NCBI RefSeq assembly: GCF_000153185.1
Contig: NZ_CH724149.1
Span: forward strand, 671,661 to 735,660
Length of the DNA: 64,000 nt
Direction of reading: 5' to 3'
Source: Reinekea blandensis MED297
Lineage (GTDB): Bacteria > Pseudomonadota > Gammaproteobacteria > Pseudomonadales > Natronospirillaceae
The translations under genes were made by a program, and so were the position numbers. Shown piece after piece: positions 47,449 to 55,106 of this stretch (the first letter of the stretch is position 1; each line of letters opens with the position of its first letter). The notes beneath the pieces were generated by a model. It saw only the letters and a list, made by a program, of their open reading frames with translations, searched no databases and was not told the DNA's origin.

Positions 47449-49041
47449 TTAACGTTGCGGATAAAGCTGGCCAACGGGCGAGGCGCTACGCGCCGGTCCC
47501 TTGGTCTTGGTTTGACGCAGTCGTCTCAGTGCCCCGGTGACTTCGCTGAGTTCCGGCGCTGGTCGTTGCTGAAACAACAGATGTGCTTCGAGCTGTTCAA
47601 ACAGCGCCTGATCTTCCGGGCCGATTGATTGAATCTTTCCGGACCGCCGTAATTTCAACCAGAATTGATATCCCTCGGCAAGCGAGCGAACATGTTCATC
47701 GGCCTCGGTTTTAGTTGCTTTGGAAGGGGTCTGAGCAGGCGGTCGTCGACGCATTGACCACCACCACAGTAAAAGGGTGCCCAGCCAGCCAGCACCGGCG
47801 ATAGCGGTCAGCAGTGGCCAGACTTTCGAAGGCGCGGGCTGAAGATCGGATTTATTCAGTGGCGGTTCTCCGTCCGCAGTATCTGCCTGTGCTTGTGGCG
47901 CGCGGTTTTCAGTTTGCGATATGGGCGCAGTAACCGACCCTGTTACCTCAATGGTTTTCGCAGGCAATCGGGCAATGCTCAGTTGGTCGGCAGAGAGATC
48001 CCACCAGGGAATCCGGATTTCCGGAATGGTGTAAGTGCCCGGTTCGGTAAACGACAACGCCAGGCTCTCATGACGACTTTGAGCCTTTACGTCTGCTGGG
48101 TTCCGATACAGCCGTACTTCATCGGGTAACGCGGACTCGATCTGCTCCAGAATCGGTGGCAGCTTCTCTGCAGGCAAGCCGATGACGTCCATTTGCAATT
48201 GCCAATCCAAATGTTCGTTCTGTTTAACGGTCAGCTCGGCATCAAGATTATCGGAAAGGGTGATCGATTCGGCCGGCAGCCAGAACGCGTCGGATGGATA
48301 AGCGTCGGGAACTGCTTTTACCTGAATAGAAATCGCGTCAGTTGCACGGGAAAAACGTTGAAAGCGTCCCAGGTTCCGATTGGCGTATTCTGCAGAAAAT
48401 CGTATAGCGGGTAGCGTAAATAGGCCTGCTTTTTCCGGAGTGAGTTCGATAACCCGGGTGAACTGGTTATAGGGTTGACCGTTTATCTGAGTGGTTGATC
48501 GGGATTCGTCGATCAGTTCGGTTGTGAAACCCTCAGGATTGAACGCTGACAGCTCGCCGTTTCTGAACTCGATGTTATACGCCAGCGATAAGGTTAACCG
48601 GAGGGATTGGTCGATATAGATATTGGATTGGTTCAACGACGTACTGAGGATGACGGCGTCGTCGGGCAGGCTGTCAGGCCGTTGGCTGGCATCCTGTACA
48701 TCCAATGAAATCGGATCGCTGCTGTCCCCATTTACTTCAAACGCTGGAATGATGACTTGTCCCGGTTGCTTCGGTCGTAAACGGAACTGATAGTCGACAA
48801 ACCCCACTTCCTGTCCGTTCACTCGTTGACGCCGTTCCTGACGAAACTGCTGCTCGATGGTAAAGAGACGTGCCAATGCTTCCAGCTCGTCTGGATTAAG
48901 TTCAGCGATCGGCGAGACCCGGACCGTCAGCGTGAAACGCTCATCGTCATAGAGCTCAGTACGATCGGTAATGGAGATAACCTCTGCGTTTGCCGCCGTC
49001 ATCACCAGCAGAAGCAAAAATATCGACAGTTGTCTTACCAT
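47449..49041 (-). CDS. batD: BatD/oxygen-tolerance-like membrane protein
   Basis: This 530-residue protein has a signal peptide (LSIFLLLLVMTAANAE), a beta-rich periplasmic region (about 20-400; VISITDRTELYDDERFTL, then repeated immunoglobulin-like strands) and one membrane helix (about 410-430, VWPLLTAIAGAGWLGTLLLWW) followed by a cytoplasmic tail. It is the last gene of the MoxR/Bat operon. Family members are implicated in aerotolerance in Bacteroides and in periplasmic stress handling; the role here is inferred. Confidence 0.88.
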   Translation of the reverse strand: MVRQLSIFLLLLVMTAANAEVISITDRTELYDDERFTLTVRVSPIAELNPDELEALARLFTIEQQFRQERRQRVNGQEVGFVDYQFRLRPKQPGQVIIPAFEVNGDSSDPISLDVQDASQRPDSLPDDAVILSTSLNQSNIYIDQSLRLTLSLAYNIEFRNGELSAFNPEGFTTELIDESRSTTQINGQPYNQFTRVIELTPEKAGLFTLPAIRFSAEYANRNLGRFQRFSRATDAISIQVKAVPDAYPSDAFWLPAESITLSDNLDAELTVKQNEHLDWQLQMDVIGLPAEKLPPILEQIESALPDEVRLYRNPADVKAQSRHESLALSFTEPGTYTIPEIRIPWWDLSADQLSIARLPAKTIEVTGSVTAPISQTENRAPQAQADTADGEPPLNKSDLQPAPSKVWPLLTAIAGAGWLGTLLLWWWSMRRRPPAQTPSKATKTEADEHVRSLAEGYQFWLKLRRSGKIQSIGPEDQALFEQLEAHLLFQQRPAPELSEVTGALRRLRQTKTKGPARSASPVGQLYPQR

Positions 49042-50765
49042 AGTGTCTCATCCGGGTCGGTTGGGTTCTGTTGATACTGGTATCGGAACTTTCGCTGTAA
49101 CAGGTTGCCTGATGGGCTATCTAACCGGTTCAGGATGGCTTCCGTTTCCTGTTGTTCTCGCAACGCTTCTGCGCGTTCCTGCGCCGACGCCTGGCTTTCC
49201 GGTGTCATCTCTGAATCGTTTTCACTCAGGCTTTGCTGTTCTGCTTCCTGTTGCTGTCCTGCATCCTGTTCGTTCGGGGCATGGCGCTCGGCATCCGTTT
49301 GGTCTTGGTTGGATTCGGACTCGCCGTTTTGTTCCCTGGCGTCTTCTGAAGAAGGTTCGTTTGAGCCGGCGTTTGAATCCGGTGTTGTTGAGGATTCCTC
49401 ATCCGGATTTGACGAACGCTCTCCTTGTTGTTGGGAGTCGGACGGTTGCGGCGTTTCTTGCTGTTGTTTGTCGAGATAGTCCTGAAGCGTTTTGAGGTTC
49501 TGGCGAGCGCTTTCATGCGGCCCCAGGTTTAATGCGTCCTGATAGGCAGCCAGTGCTTCCTGGTATTTGCCCGCATGCGCCAATGCGTTACCGCGATTAA
49601 AATGCGCATCGGCGTCATTGCTCTGAGCAAAAGCCTGCGCTGCCTGTTCGTATTGTCCCTGTCGGAACAGAGCTTCGCCTTTCAGCATCGGGTTATCCGT
49701 TTGGCTGGCTGCGTCGGCGTAATCTTCATTCAAGAAGGCGGAATAGGCTTGCTGTTCTGAGTTTTTAAACATCGACGCCGCCATTGGCGATTGTGGGTTG
49801 GGTGCTACAGCTAATGAACACAACAAGAGTCCGGGCAGTAAGGTTTGTCGGCGGCTGAGAGTCCAGATCAGGATCATCGGCAACAGCAACCAGTAACCTA
49901 TGTCCTGCGTAAAGCGTCCATTTTGATCCGCCATGCTTTGTGTGGCTTCAAACCATTGGGCCCGGGGTTGATCGTCCAAAGATACCAAGGTGAACCCGAG
50001 GTCTTGTCCAGTGCGCTGTATTTGCTCCTGGTCCGTTTCCACGACGACCAATGAACCATCTTGCTGCAGATAGCCTTGATCTTCGGGTAGGGGAATTGGA
50101 CCACCTTGCGGCGTACCAACCGCGACTAAAGAGCGGGTGGAAAAACCAGAGACAGCCGCTTGAATGTTGTTCAGGCGAGATGCGGGCAGGTCGTCGGTCA
50201 ACCACAATAAATGGCTGGGTCCTGACGCTTGTCCGTCGATCAGTTTCTGGATTGCCAGGTCCGGGCGATTGCCGAACTGCGGCATGATGTAGGGCGTCAG
50301 TGTTTGCAGTTGCAGTTCGAGGGTGTCACTGTCGGCCGTCAATGGCGTCAGAACGTGGGCCGAACCAGAGTAGGTCACGACGGTGGTTTTACCGAACAAG
50401 CCACTTCTGGACCAATCGATAATCATGCGTTTTGCCCGGGTCAGTCGATCCGGCGATATGTCTTCAATGGCCATGGACAGACTGTTGTCGAGTAACACAT
50501 AGAGGTTACCCTGATTCAGCGTTGACGATGAAGTGCGGTAGACCGCCGGGCCTGACAACGCCAGTATCAGACACAGCAGAAACAGCGGCAAGACTAACCG
50601 GCTTGCTCGGACCGGCCGACCAGAGGTCCGTCGTTGCAGGTGATCGAAGAGTTCTGCGTCCATGAGTTGCTGCCAGTCGCTATCGCCACGGCGTTTCAGC
50701 CACCACAGGGTTGCCGGTAACCAAGCCAGGAGCAGTAACAGATATTCCGGTCTCAGTAAGGTCAT
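49035..50765 (-). CDS. batB: BatB-like vWA protein fused to a BatC-like TPR domain
   Basis: From ATG 50765, which overlaps the batA stop, this is a 576-residue protein. Two N-terminal membrane helices bracket a short loop, then a von Willebrand A domain (about 85-290) with metal site DNSLSMAIEDIS. A further helix near 300-320 leads to TPR repeats (about 345-455; QAFAQSNDADAHFNRGNALA, KYQEALAAYQDALNLG) and a very acidic Gln/Glu/Ser tail (about 460-560). Separate BatB and BatC proteins occur elsewhere, so this is a fusion type. Confidence 0.9.
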   Translation of the reverse strand: MTLLRPEYLLLLLAWLPATLWWLKRRGDSDWQQLMDAELFDHLQRRTSGRPVRASRLVLPLFLLCLILALSGPAVYRTSSSTLNQGNLYVLLDNSLSMAIEDISPDRLTRAKRMIIDWSRSGLFGKTTVVTYSGSAHVLTPLTADSDTLELQLQTLTPYIMPQFGNRPDLAIQKLIDGQASGPSHLLWLTDDLPASRLNNIQAAVSGFSTRSLVAVGTPQGGPIPLPEDQGYLQQDGSLVVVETDQEQIQRTGQDLGFTLVSLDDQPRAQWFEATQSMADQNGRFTQDIGYWLLLPMILIWTLSRRQTLLPGLLLCSLAVAPNPQSPMAASMFKNSEQQAYSAFLNEDYADAASQTDNPMLKGEALFRQGQYEQAAQAFAQSNDADAHFNRGNALAHAGKYQEALAAYQDALNLGPHESARQNLKTLQDYLDKQQQETPQPSDSQQQGERSSNPDEESSTTPDSNAGSNEPSSEDAREQNGESESNQDQTDAERHAPNEQDAGQQQEAEQQSLSENDSEMTPESQASAQERAEALREQQETEAILNRLDSPSGNLLQRKFRYQYQQNPTDPDETLW

Positions 50766-51730
50766 CGGGACGATCTCCCTGTGCGCAGATGACTCACCAG
50801 TGTGACCAGATAAAGCACAGCGATACCCAGCAAGGGCAGCCAATAGAGTTCGGTGGTCTGTCGCTGCAGATCGGTTTTCTGGTCACTGGGTTCCAGTCGC
50901 TCGATGTCGCGGAATACTTCAGCGAGCTCGGCGGAACTGGTGGCGCGGTAGTAGCGTCCTTGGGTTTGCTCGGCAATCTCACGCAGGGTTTGCTCGTCTA
51001 ATGAGCTGCTGCGTAAACCAAAACTCTGTAGTAGTGAGTCCCGGCCTGCACTGCCGAAACCAATGGTGTAAACCCGTATGTTTTCGGCAGCGGCGACCGC
51101 CGTCGCTTCGTCCGGTCGTATCTCCCCACTGTTGTTTTCACCATCCGATAACAACACAACCACGCGGTCTTCGGTTGTGGACTCACGCAATTGGCGTACG
51201 GCCAGAGCTAACCCGTCGCCGATTGCCGTGCGGCTATCAGCCATTCCGGGGCGGAGGTCTGCCAGCAGAGATTGAATGGCATTCAGGTCAGGAGTTAGCG
51301 GTGCCTGGACATCAGCGAAACTGCCGAACACCACCAGTCCGATAAAATCACCACGGCGGTCCTCGACGAACTCACTGATGACGGCCTGCATGGCTTCATA
51401 ACGACTGACCGGTCGCTGATTCCAAATCATGTCCTGCTCCAACATCGACTCGGACAAGTCTACGGCGAGGTACAAGGAGCGTCCGCGCTGGTCCAGATTC
51501 AATGGGTCGCCAATCCACTGCGGCCGGATTAACGCGGCGATCAACAACAATCCGGTGAGCACTTGTCGCCAGTCCATTCGCCGCGATGAAGAACCGGACA
51601 TTTGCTGAGCCAACTCAAACAACATGGGGTGATCAATGGCCTGATCGGAATCGACAGAATGACGACGGAGGCGACTGACCAGCACAACCACCGGTATGAG
51701 CAACAGAAACCACGGCCAGGCAATGTTCAT
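50762..51730 (-). CDS. batA: BatA-like vWA-domain membrane protein
   Basis: The ATG at 51730 has an AGGAG sequence upstream. The 322-residue protein has an N-terminal membrane helix, a vWA domain with an intact MIDAS motif (DLSES, VLLSDGENNSG), and a C-terminal membrane helix (LYWLPLLGIAVLYLVTLV). It is thought to work with the MoxR ATPase and BatB as a periplasmic complex. Its stop overlaps the batB start by 4 bp. Confidence 0.92.
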   Translation of the reverse strand: MNIAWPWFLLLIPVVVLVSRLRRHSVDSDQAIDHPMLFELAQQMSGSSSRRMDWRQVLTGLLLIAALIRPQWIGDPLNLDQRGRSLYLAVDLSESMLEQDMIWNQRPVSRYEAMQAVISEFVEDRRGDFIGLVVFGSFADVQAPLTPDLNAIQSLLADLRPGMADSRTAIGDGLALAVRQLRESTTEDRVVVLLSDGENNSGEIRPDEATAVAAAENIRVYTIGFGSAGRDSLLQSFGLRSSSLDEQTLREIAEQTQGRYYRATSSAELAEVFRDIERLEPSDQKTDLQRQTTELYWLPLLGIAVLYLVTLVSHLRTGRSSR

Positions 51731-52179
51731 GCGGGCTGTCTCCTGCACAGTGCCCGGACCAGACGTTCGGCTTCATCCCAATCGATGGCGGTGTTGTTAC
51801 GCGGATCGTAGTGTTGGTTGAACCAGGATGGTGTTTTGTTTGAGGGATGATACCGGGCGATCTCGAGTGCAAACGCACTCGGCGTTAATCCCGGTGACAT
51901 GGAATGATGATGAATCGCCAGCCAGCGCAGCAGTTCATGGAGCCGCCGGCTTTGCTGATCGCTCTCGGATCGCTGAATTTCGCGCAGGTGGCGCAGCGCC
52001 TGACGGCAAGCCCGACGTCGATGGTAGTACAGAACGATCAGTCCAATGACAAGTATCAGCAGTCCGCTCAGCAGCCAGTATCCCGGTGCCAAAGGCCACC
52101 AAGAGGGTGTTGGCGGGGAGACATTCGGGGTCAGTGAGTTGAGCAACGCGGCTTGAGTCATCAGTGGTAGAGTGGCCAT
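51727..52179 (-). CDS. DUF4381 protein
   Basis: This 150-residue protein has a Pro-rich start (PNVSPPTPSWWPLAPGYW) followed by one membrane helix (LLSGLLILVIGLIVLYY) and a helical cytoplasmic part containing WLAIHHHSM and DWDEAERLVRALCR. It matches DUF4381, a small partner regularly placed between the DUF58 and BatA genes. AGGAGG six bases before the ATG supports the start. Overlap with batA is 4 bp. Confidence 0.85.
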   Translation of the reverse strand: MATLPLMTQAALLNSLTPNVSPPTPSWWPLAPGYWLLSGLLILVIGLIVLYYHRRRACRQALRHLREIQRSESDQQSRRLHELLRWLAIHHHSMSPGLTPSAFALEIARYHPSNKTPSWFNQHYDPRNNTAIDWDEAERLVRALCRRQPA

Positions 52180-53057
52180 TGCTGAACCTCCTGCCAGTTA
52201 AATGATGCACTTTCATGATGAATCAGGCTGCCGTGATGCGCGCGACACTGTTCGCGCAGCGTTTTTTGAAGGCTATCAATCGAAAGTCGTGCCGCGTCCA
52301 GTTGATCGGTGGAGAGCGCGTTCATTTGATTCCCTGAGCGAACCGGTAACCGCAGATGTTTTGGTAAGCGATGATCGAATGGGTCACTGCATTGCAGATA
52401 AATCAGCGAAGCAACGGATCGGTGTTGCAGAATGGTTTGGCAGCGTTCATGTTCGTCGCCTAAAAAATCTGACAGCACCCAAAGTGTTGGGTTGGACGCC
52501 CAGGTGGGGACTGGTTGGCTCGCCGGTTCAGGCCAGTTTCGGAAGCCATTAGCCAGTTGCTGGTGCGCTTCGGCAATGATCTGACAGGCTTCGGCGGCGT
52601 GACGTTGGTTGAGTATCGTCCGATGCTTTCGCTCATCCCCAACATCAATGATCAGGCGAACCGGATGATGCAGGTGCGCAAATCGCCAGATAAGAAATGC
52701 AGCCCAGTGACACAGCAAAACCGACTTAAAGCAGCGGCGGGTACCGAAGTAGAGCCGGCTGTGCAACGGCAGCCAGATCACGTGTTCCTGATGCCGGTCT
52801 TCTTCCATGACCCGAACGTAGGGTTGCTGTTTGCGGGCCGTCAATCGCCAGTCAATGCGGCGCACGTCATCGCTGGCGTGGTAAGGCTTCATCTCGGCGA
52901 ACTCCAGGCCCTGACCGCGTTGCCGTGAGCGCTGTTCGCCCAGCTGTCGGGCGCGGCTGATCTGCGGTCGGAGCTTGCGTAGGTCGGCGGACATGGCCTG
53001 CAGAGCTAACAGGTCTTCGACGGCGACGTGTGTTCCTTGAATGCTGAATGGAGGCAT
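52161..53057 (-). CDS. DUF58 domain protein
   Basis: This 298-residue DUF58 protein shows the diagnostic KPYHASDDVRRIDWRLTAR and the following RVMEEDRHQEHVIW. The remainder (about 85-280) resembles a vWA-like fold, with ILSDF-type segment VLSDFLGDEHE. No membrane helix is seen, in contrast to the vWA proteins next to it. It is five bases after moxR and overlaps the DUF4381 gene by 19 bp, so its expression is tightly coupled to both. Molecular function is unknown. Confidence 0.9.
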   Translation of the reverse strand: MPPFSIQGTHVAVEDLLALQAMSADLRKLRPQISRARQLGEQRSRQRGQGLEFAEMKPYHASDDVRRIDWRLTARKQQPYVRVMEEDRHQEHVIWLPLHSRLYFGTRRCFKSVLLCHWAAFLIWRFAHLHHPVRLIIDVGDERKHRTILNQRHAAEACQIIAEAHQQLANGFRNWPEPASQPVPTWASNPTLWVLSDFLGDEHERCQTILQHRSVASLIYLQCSDPFDHRLPKHLRLPVRSGNQMNALSTDQLDAARLSIDSLQKTLREQCRAHHGSLIHHESASFNWQEVQQWPLYH

Positions 53058-53062
53058 GGGCT

Positions 53063-54028
53063 TCAGGCCACCGGTACGTGATCCAACAGTTCGTGCACGA
53101 TTGCAGCGCCGTCATAACCTTGCGCCTGTGCACTGAGAGAAAGGACGAGACGGTGTCCGAGCACCCTGGGCGCGATGCGCTGAACGTGCTCCGGCGTAAC
53201 GTATGAGTCCTGATGCAGCCAGGCCAGTGCCCGGGCGCATCGATCCAGAGCGATGGTTGCGCGGGGGGAAGCGCCGAAATCAATCGCTTCTGCCAGAGCC
53301 TGCGCATAGTCGCTGGGGCGGCGGGTGGCGTTAATGAGGTGGACGATGTAGGTCTCAACGACATCGCTGACCGGAACCTTGTGAATCTGCTGGCGAGCGA
53401 CGAGAATATCTTCGAGGGTAATCTGCACCCCGGGTGCGAGCGAATCGACCTGTTCCTGTCGTGCCAGCGCCAGAATTCGAAACTCATCGTCGAGGCTTGG
53501 GTAATCCAGCGACACTTTCATCAGAAATCGATCGAGCTGGGCTTCCGGTAGCGGATAGGTGCCCTCGTGTTCAACCGGGTTTTGCGTGGCCATGACCAGA
53601 AACGGCGAAGGCAAGGGATGGGTTGTTCCCCCGGATGAGACCTGCCGTTCTGACATCGCTTCTAACAGTGCCGACTGGACTTTGGCCGGCGCGCGGTTGA
53701 TTTCGTCGGCGAGAACCAGGTTGGCAAATACCGGTCCGGGTTGGAACTCAAAGCGGTGCTCTTCCGGTCGGTAAATGTCTGACCCGGTGACGTCCCCTGG
53801 CAATAGGTCGGGGGTGAACTGTAACCGGCGGAACTCGGCTCGAATGCTGTCAGCCAGCGCTTTGATTGCGGTTGTTTTCGCAAGCCCGGGAGCGCCTTCT
53901 ACCAACAGATGGCCATCGGCGAGCAATGCAATCACTAAGGACTCGACCAGTTGATCCTGACCGATGATTCGGGCATTCAGGGCGTCAGTGAGTTGGGCAA
54001 TAGCATTAGGTCGTTGCTTAGGTTCCAT
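53063..54028 (-). CDS. moxR: MoxR-family AAA+ ATPase
   Basis: This 321-residue MoxR ATPase has Walker A GAPGLAKT, Walker B LVLADEINRAPAKVQ, sensor 1 VMATQNPVEHEGTYPLPEAQ and the arginine finger region LDRFLMKV, followed by the lid domain (about 215-315). MoxR proteins act as chaperones for assembly or metal insertion of vWA partners. It is the first gene of a six-gene operon ending in batD. Confidence 0.96.
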   Translation of the reverse strand: MEPKQRPNAIAQLTDALNARIIGQDQLVESLVIALLADGHLLVEGAPGLAKTTAIKALADSIRAEFRRLQFTPDLLPGDVTGSDIYRPEEHRFEFQPGPVFANLVLADEINRAPAKVQSALLEAMSERQVSSGGTTHPLPSPFLVMATQNPVEHEGTYPLPEAQLDRFLMKVSLDYPSLDDEFRILALARQEQVDSLAPGVQITLEDILVARQQIHKVPVSDVVETYIVHLINATRRPSDYAQALAEAIDFGASPRATIALDRCARALAWLHQDSYVTPEHVQRIAPRVLGHRLVLSLSAQAQGYDGAAIVHELLDHVPVA

Positions 54029-54063
54029 GGTTCATCAGAGTCGCAATTGAATGAAGTGAGGGA

Positions 54064-54092
54064 ACCTTAAGGAGCGGTCAGTAAGGTGACAA
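54064..54092 (-). promoter_or_regulatory. Candidate promoter of the moxR-bat operon
   Basis: On the minus strand TTGTCA (54087-54092) is 17 bp from TAAGGT (54064-54069). The predicted leader is about 30 nt. Confidence 0.4.
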
Positions 54093-54128
54093 GTCCTTTT
54101 ACCGCTTTTTTGCGAATGGTGTAAGAGA

Positions 54129-54152
54129 GGGGCTGCGCGCAATGCGAGCCCC
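54129..54152 (-). terminator. Possible weak terminator after the FAS1 gene
   Basis: GGGGCT and AGCCCC pair, with further CGC/GCG pairs inside the loop. Only TCTCTTAC follows on the minus strand, so termination may be inefficient and read-through toward moxR is possible. Confidence 0.4.
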
Positions 54153-54175
54153 GGTTTGTAGGATACTGGTGGTGC

Positions 54176-54664
54176 TTAGGGCAAGATGACTGAGTCGATC
54201 ACATGAATGACGCCGTTGGACGTTTCAATGTCGGTCGCGATGACTTTTGCGTCGTTGACGAACACGTCACCACCGCTCACCTTGATGTTAAGCGTCTTTC
54301 CGGTAATGGTGACGACCTGGTAAATCCCGACCACATCCTCGGCCATGAACTTCCCGGCGACAACATGCAGGCCTAACACCTCGGTCAGTGCGGGTTGGTC
54401 CGCAACGAGCGCATTCAAGGTGTCGGCAGGAATTTTAGCGAAGGCGGCATCGTTGGGGGCAAAGACGGTGAACGGACCGGGTTCTTTCAGTTTATCTACC
54501 AGGTCGGCCGCCTGAACGGCTGTCACCAGGGTGGAAAAGTCACCGGCGTCGACAGCGGTGTCGACGATGTCTTTTTTCATGCCATGCACTGCGGCGTGGG
54601 TCAGGGTGGCTGTTGTCATCATTAAAGTGAGAAAGGCGGTTGAGATGATCTGTATCAATTTCAT
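54176..54664 (-). CDS. Fasciclin (FAS1) domain secreted protein
   Basis: This 162-residue protein has a signal peptide ([19 protein letters not shown]) and a single FAS1 domain with the two conserved boxes [18 protein letters not shown] (H1) and [13 protein letters not shown] (H2, also the C-terminus). These domains mediate adhesion or matrix contacts; the bacterial roles are poorly defined. AGAGGAA precedes the ATG. It is an isolated gene between the moxR operon and glgP. Confidence 0.93.
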   Translation of the reverse strand: MKLIQIISTAFLTLMMTTATLTHAAVHGMKKDIVDTAVDAGDFSTLVTAVQAADLVDKLKEPGPFTVFAPNDAAFAKIPADTLNALVADQPALTEVLGLHVVAGKFMAEDVVGIYQVVTITGKTLNIKVSGGDVFVNDAKVIATDIETSNGVIHVIDSVILP

Positions 54665-55106
54665 GAAAGGTTCCTCTGTTTTTGTTAGTTTGCACGATGG
54701 GTTACGGCGAAGAATCCTTCTGTGGATTGTTCAAAATAACTGACATATCCCGTAAAAAATTCCCGATAATCTGCTTGGTGTTCTGCTTCGTACTGCCTTG
54801 GTTTGCCTTATTTATCAGGGTGTATAGAGGAAAGTTGCCGTTTCGTCCGGCTTTTGTGTGTTTTTTGGGCTATTCTGCCCGCTGTGCATTTTTTTGGACC
54901 TTAAGGGTGGAGCTGGCGTCGGAAGCCGTTTTTCAGGATTTCAAACTTTCGCTTTTCCGGCGACCCATTATGATGCCGAATCAACAATAGAAATTGACAG
55001 GAATACCGTTCTTCAACTGCCTTCCAGAGGAATGTCTGGAAGGAAGACAACAATACCGGACGGTGTAACGCAAACATTTTCATAAATCACACAGGTGGTA
55101 TCCACT
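54665..55106. other. 442-bp intergenic region between the FAS1 gene and glgP
   Basis: No credible gene. It holds a TATGAT -10-like box at 54969-54974, a TTGACA at 54994-54999 without a matching -10, and a hairpin at 55020-55043. Composition is slightly richer in A+T than the flanking genes. Confidence 0.4.
55020..55043 (+). other. Hairpin in the glgP leader
   Basis: CCTTCCAGA pairs perfectly with TCTGGAAGG around a GGAATG loop (9 bp), 64 bp before the glgP ATG. No U-run follows. It may be a regulatory or protective mRNA structure. Confidence 0.45.

Noticed and set aside
49200-49480. Repetitive Gln/Glu/Ser-coding DNA suspected to be a tandem repeat or CRISPR-like array
   Set aside because: It is the low-complexity acidic tail of BatB/C in frame; there are no regular direct repeats with spacers.
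54682-54990. A 102-codon frame with hydrophobic stretches in the FAS1-glgP gap
   Set aside because: No ribosome-binding site, odd composition and no recognisable family; it probably reflects A+T-rich leader DNA.
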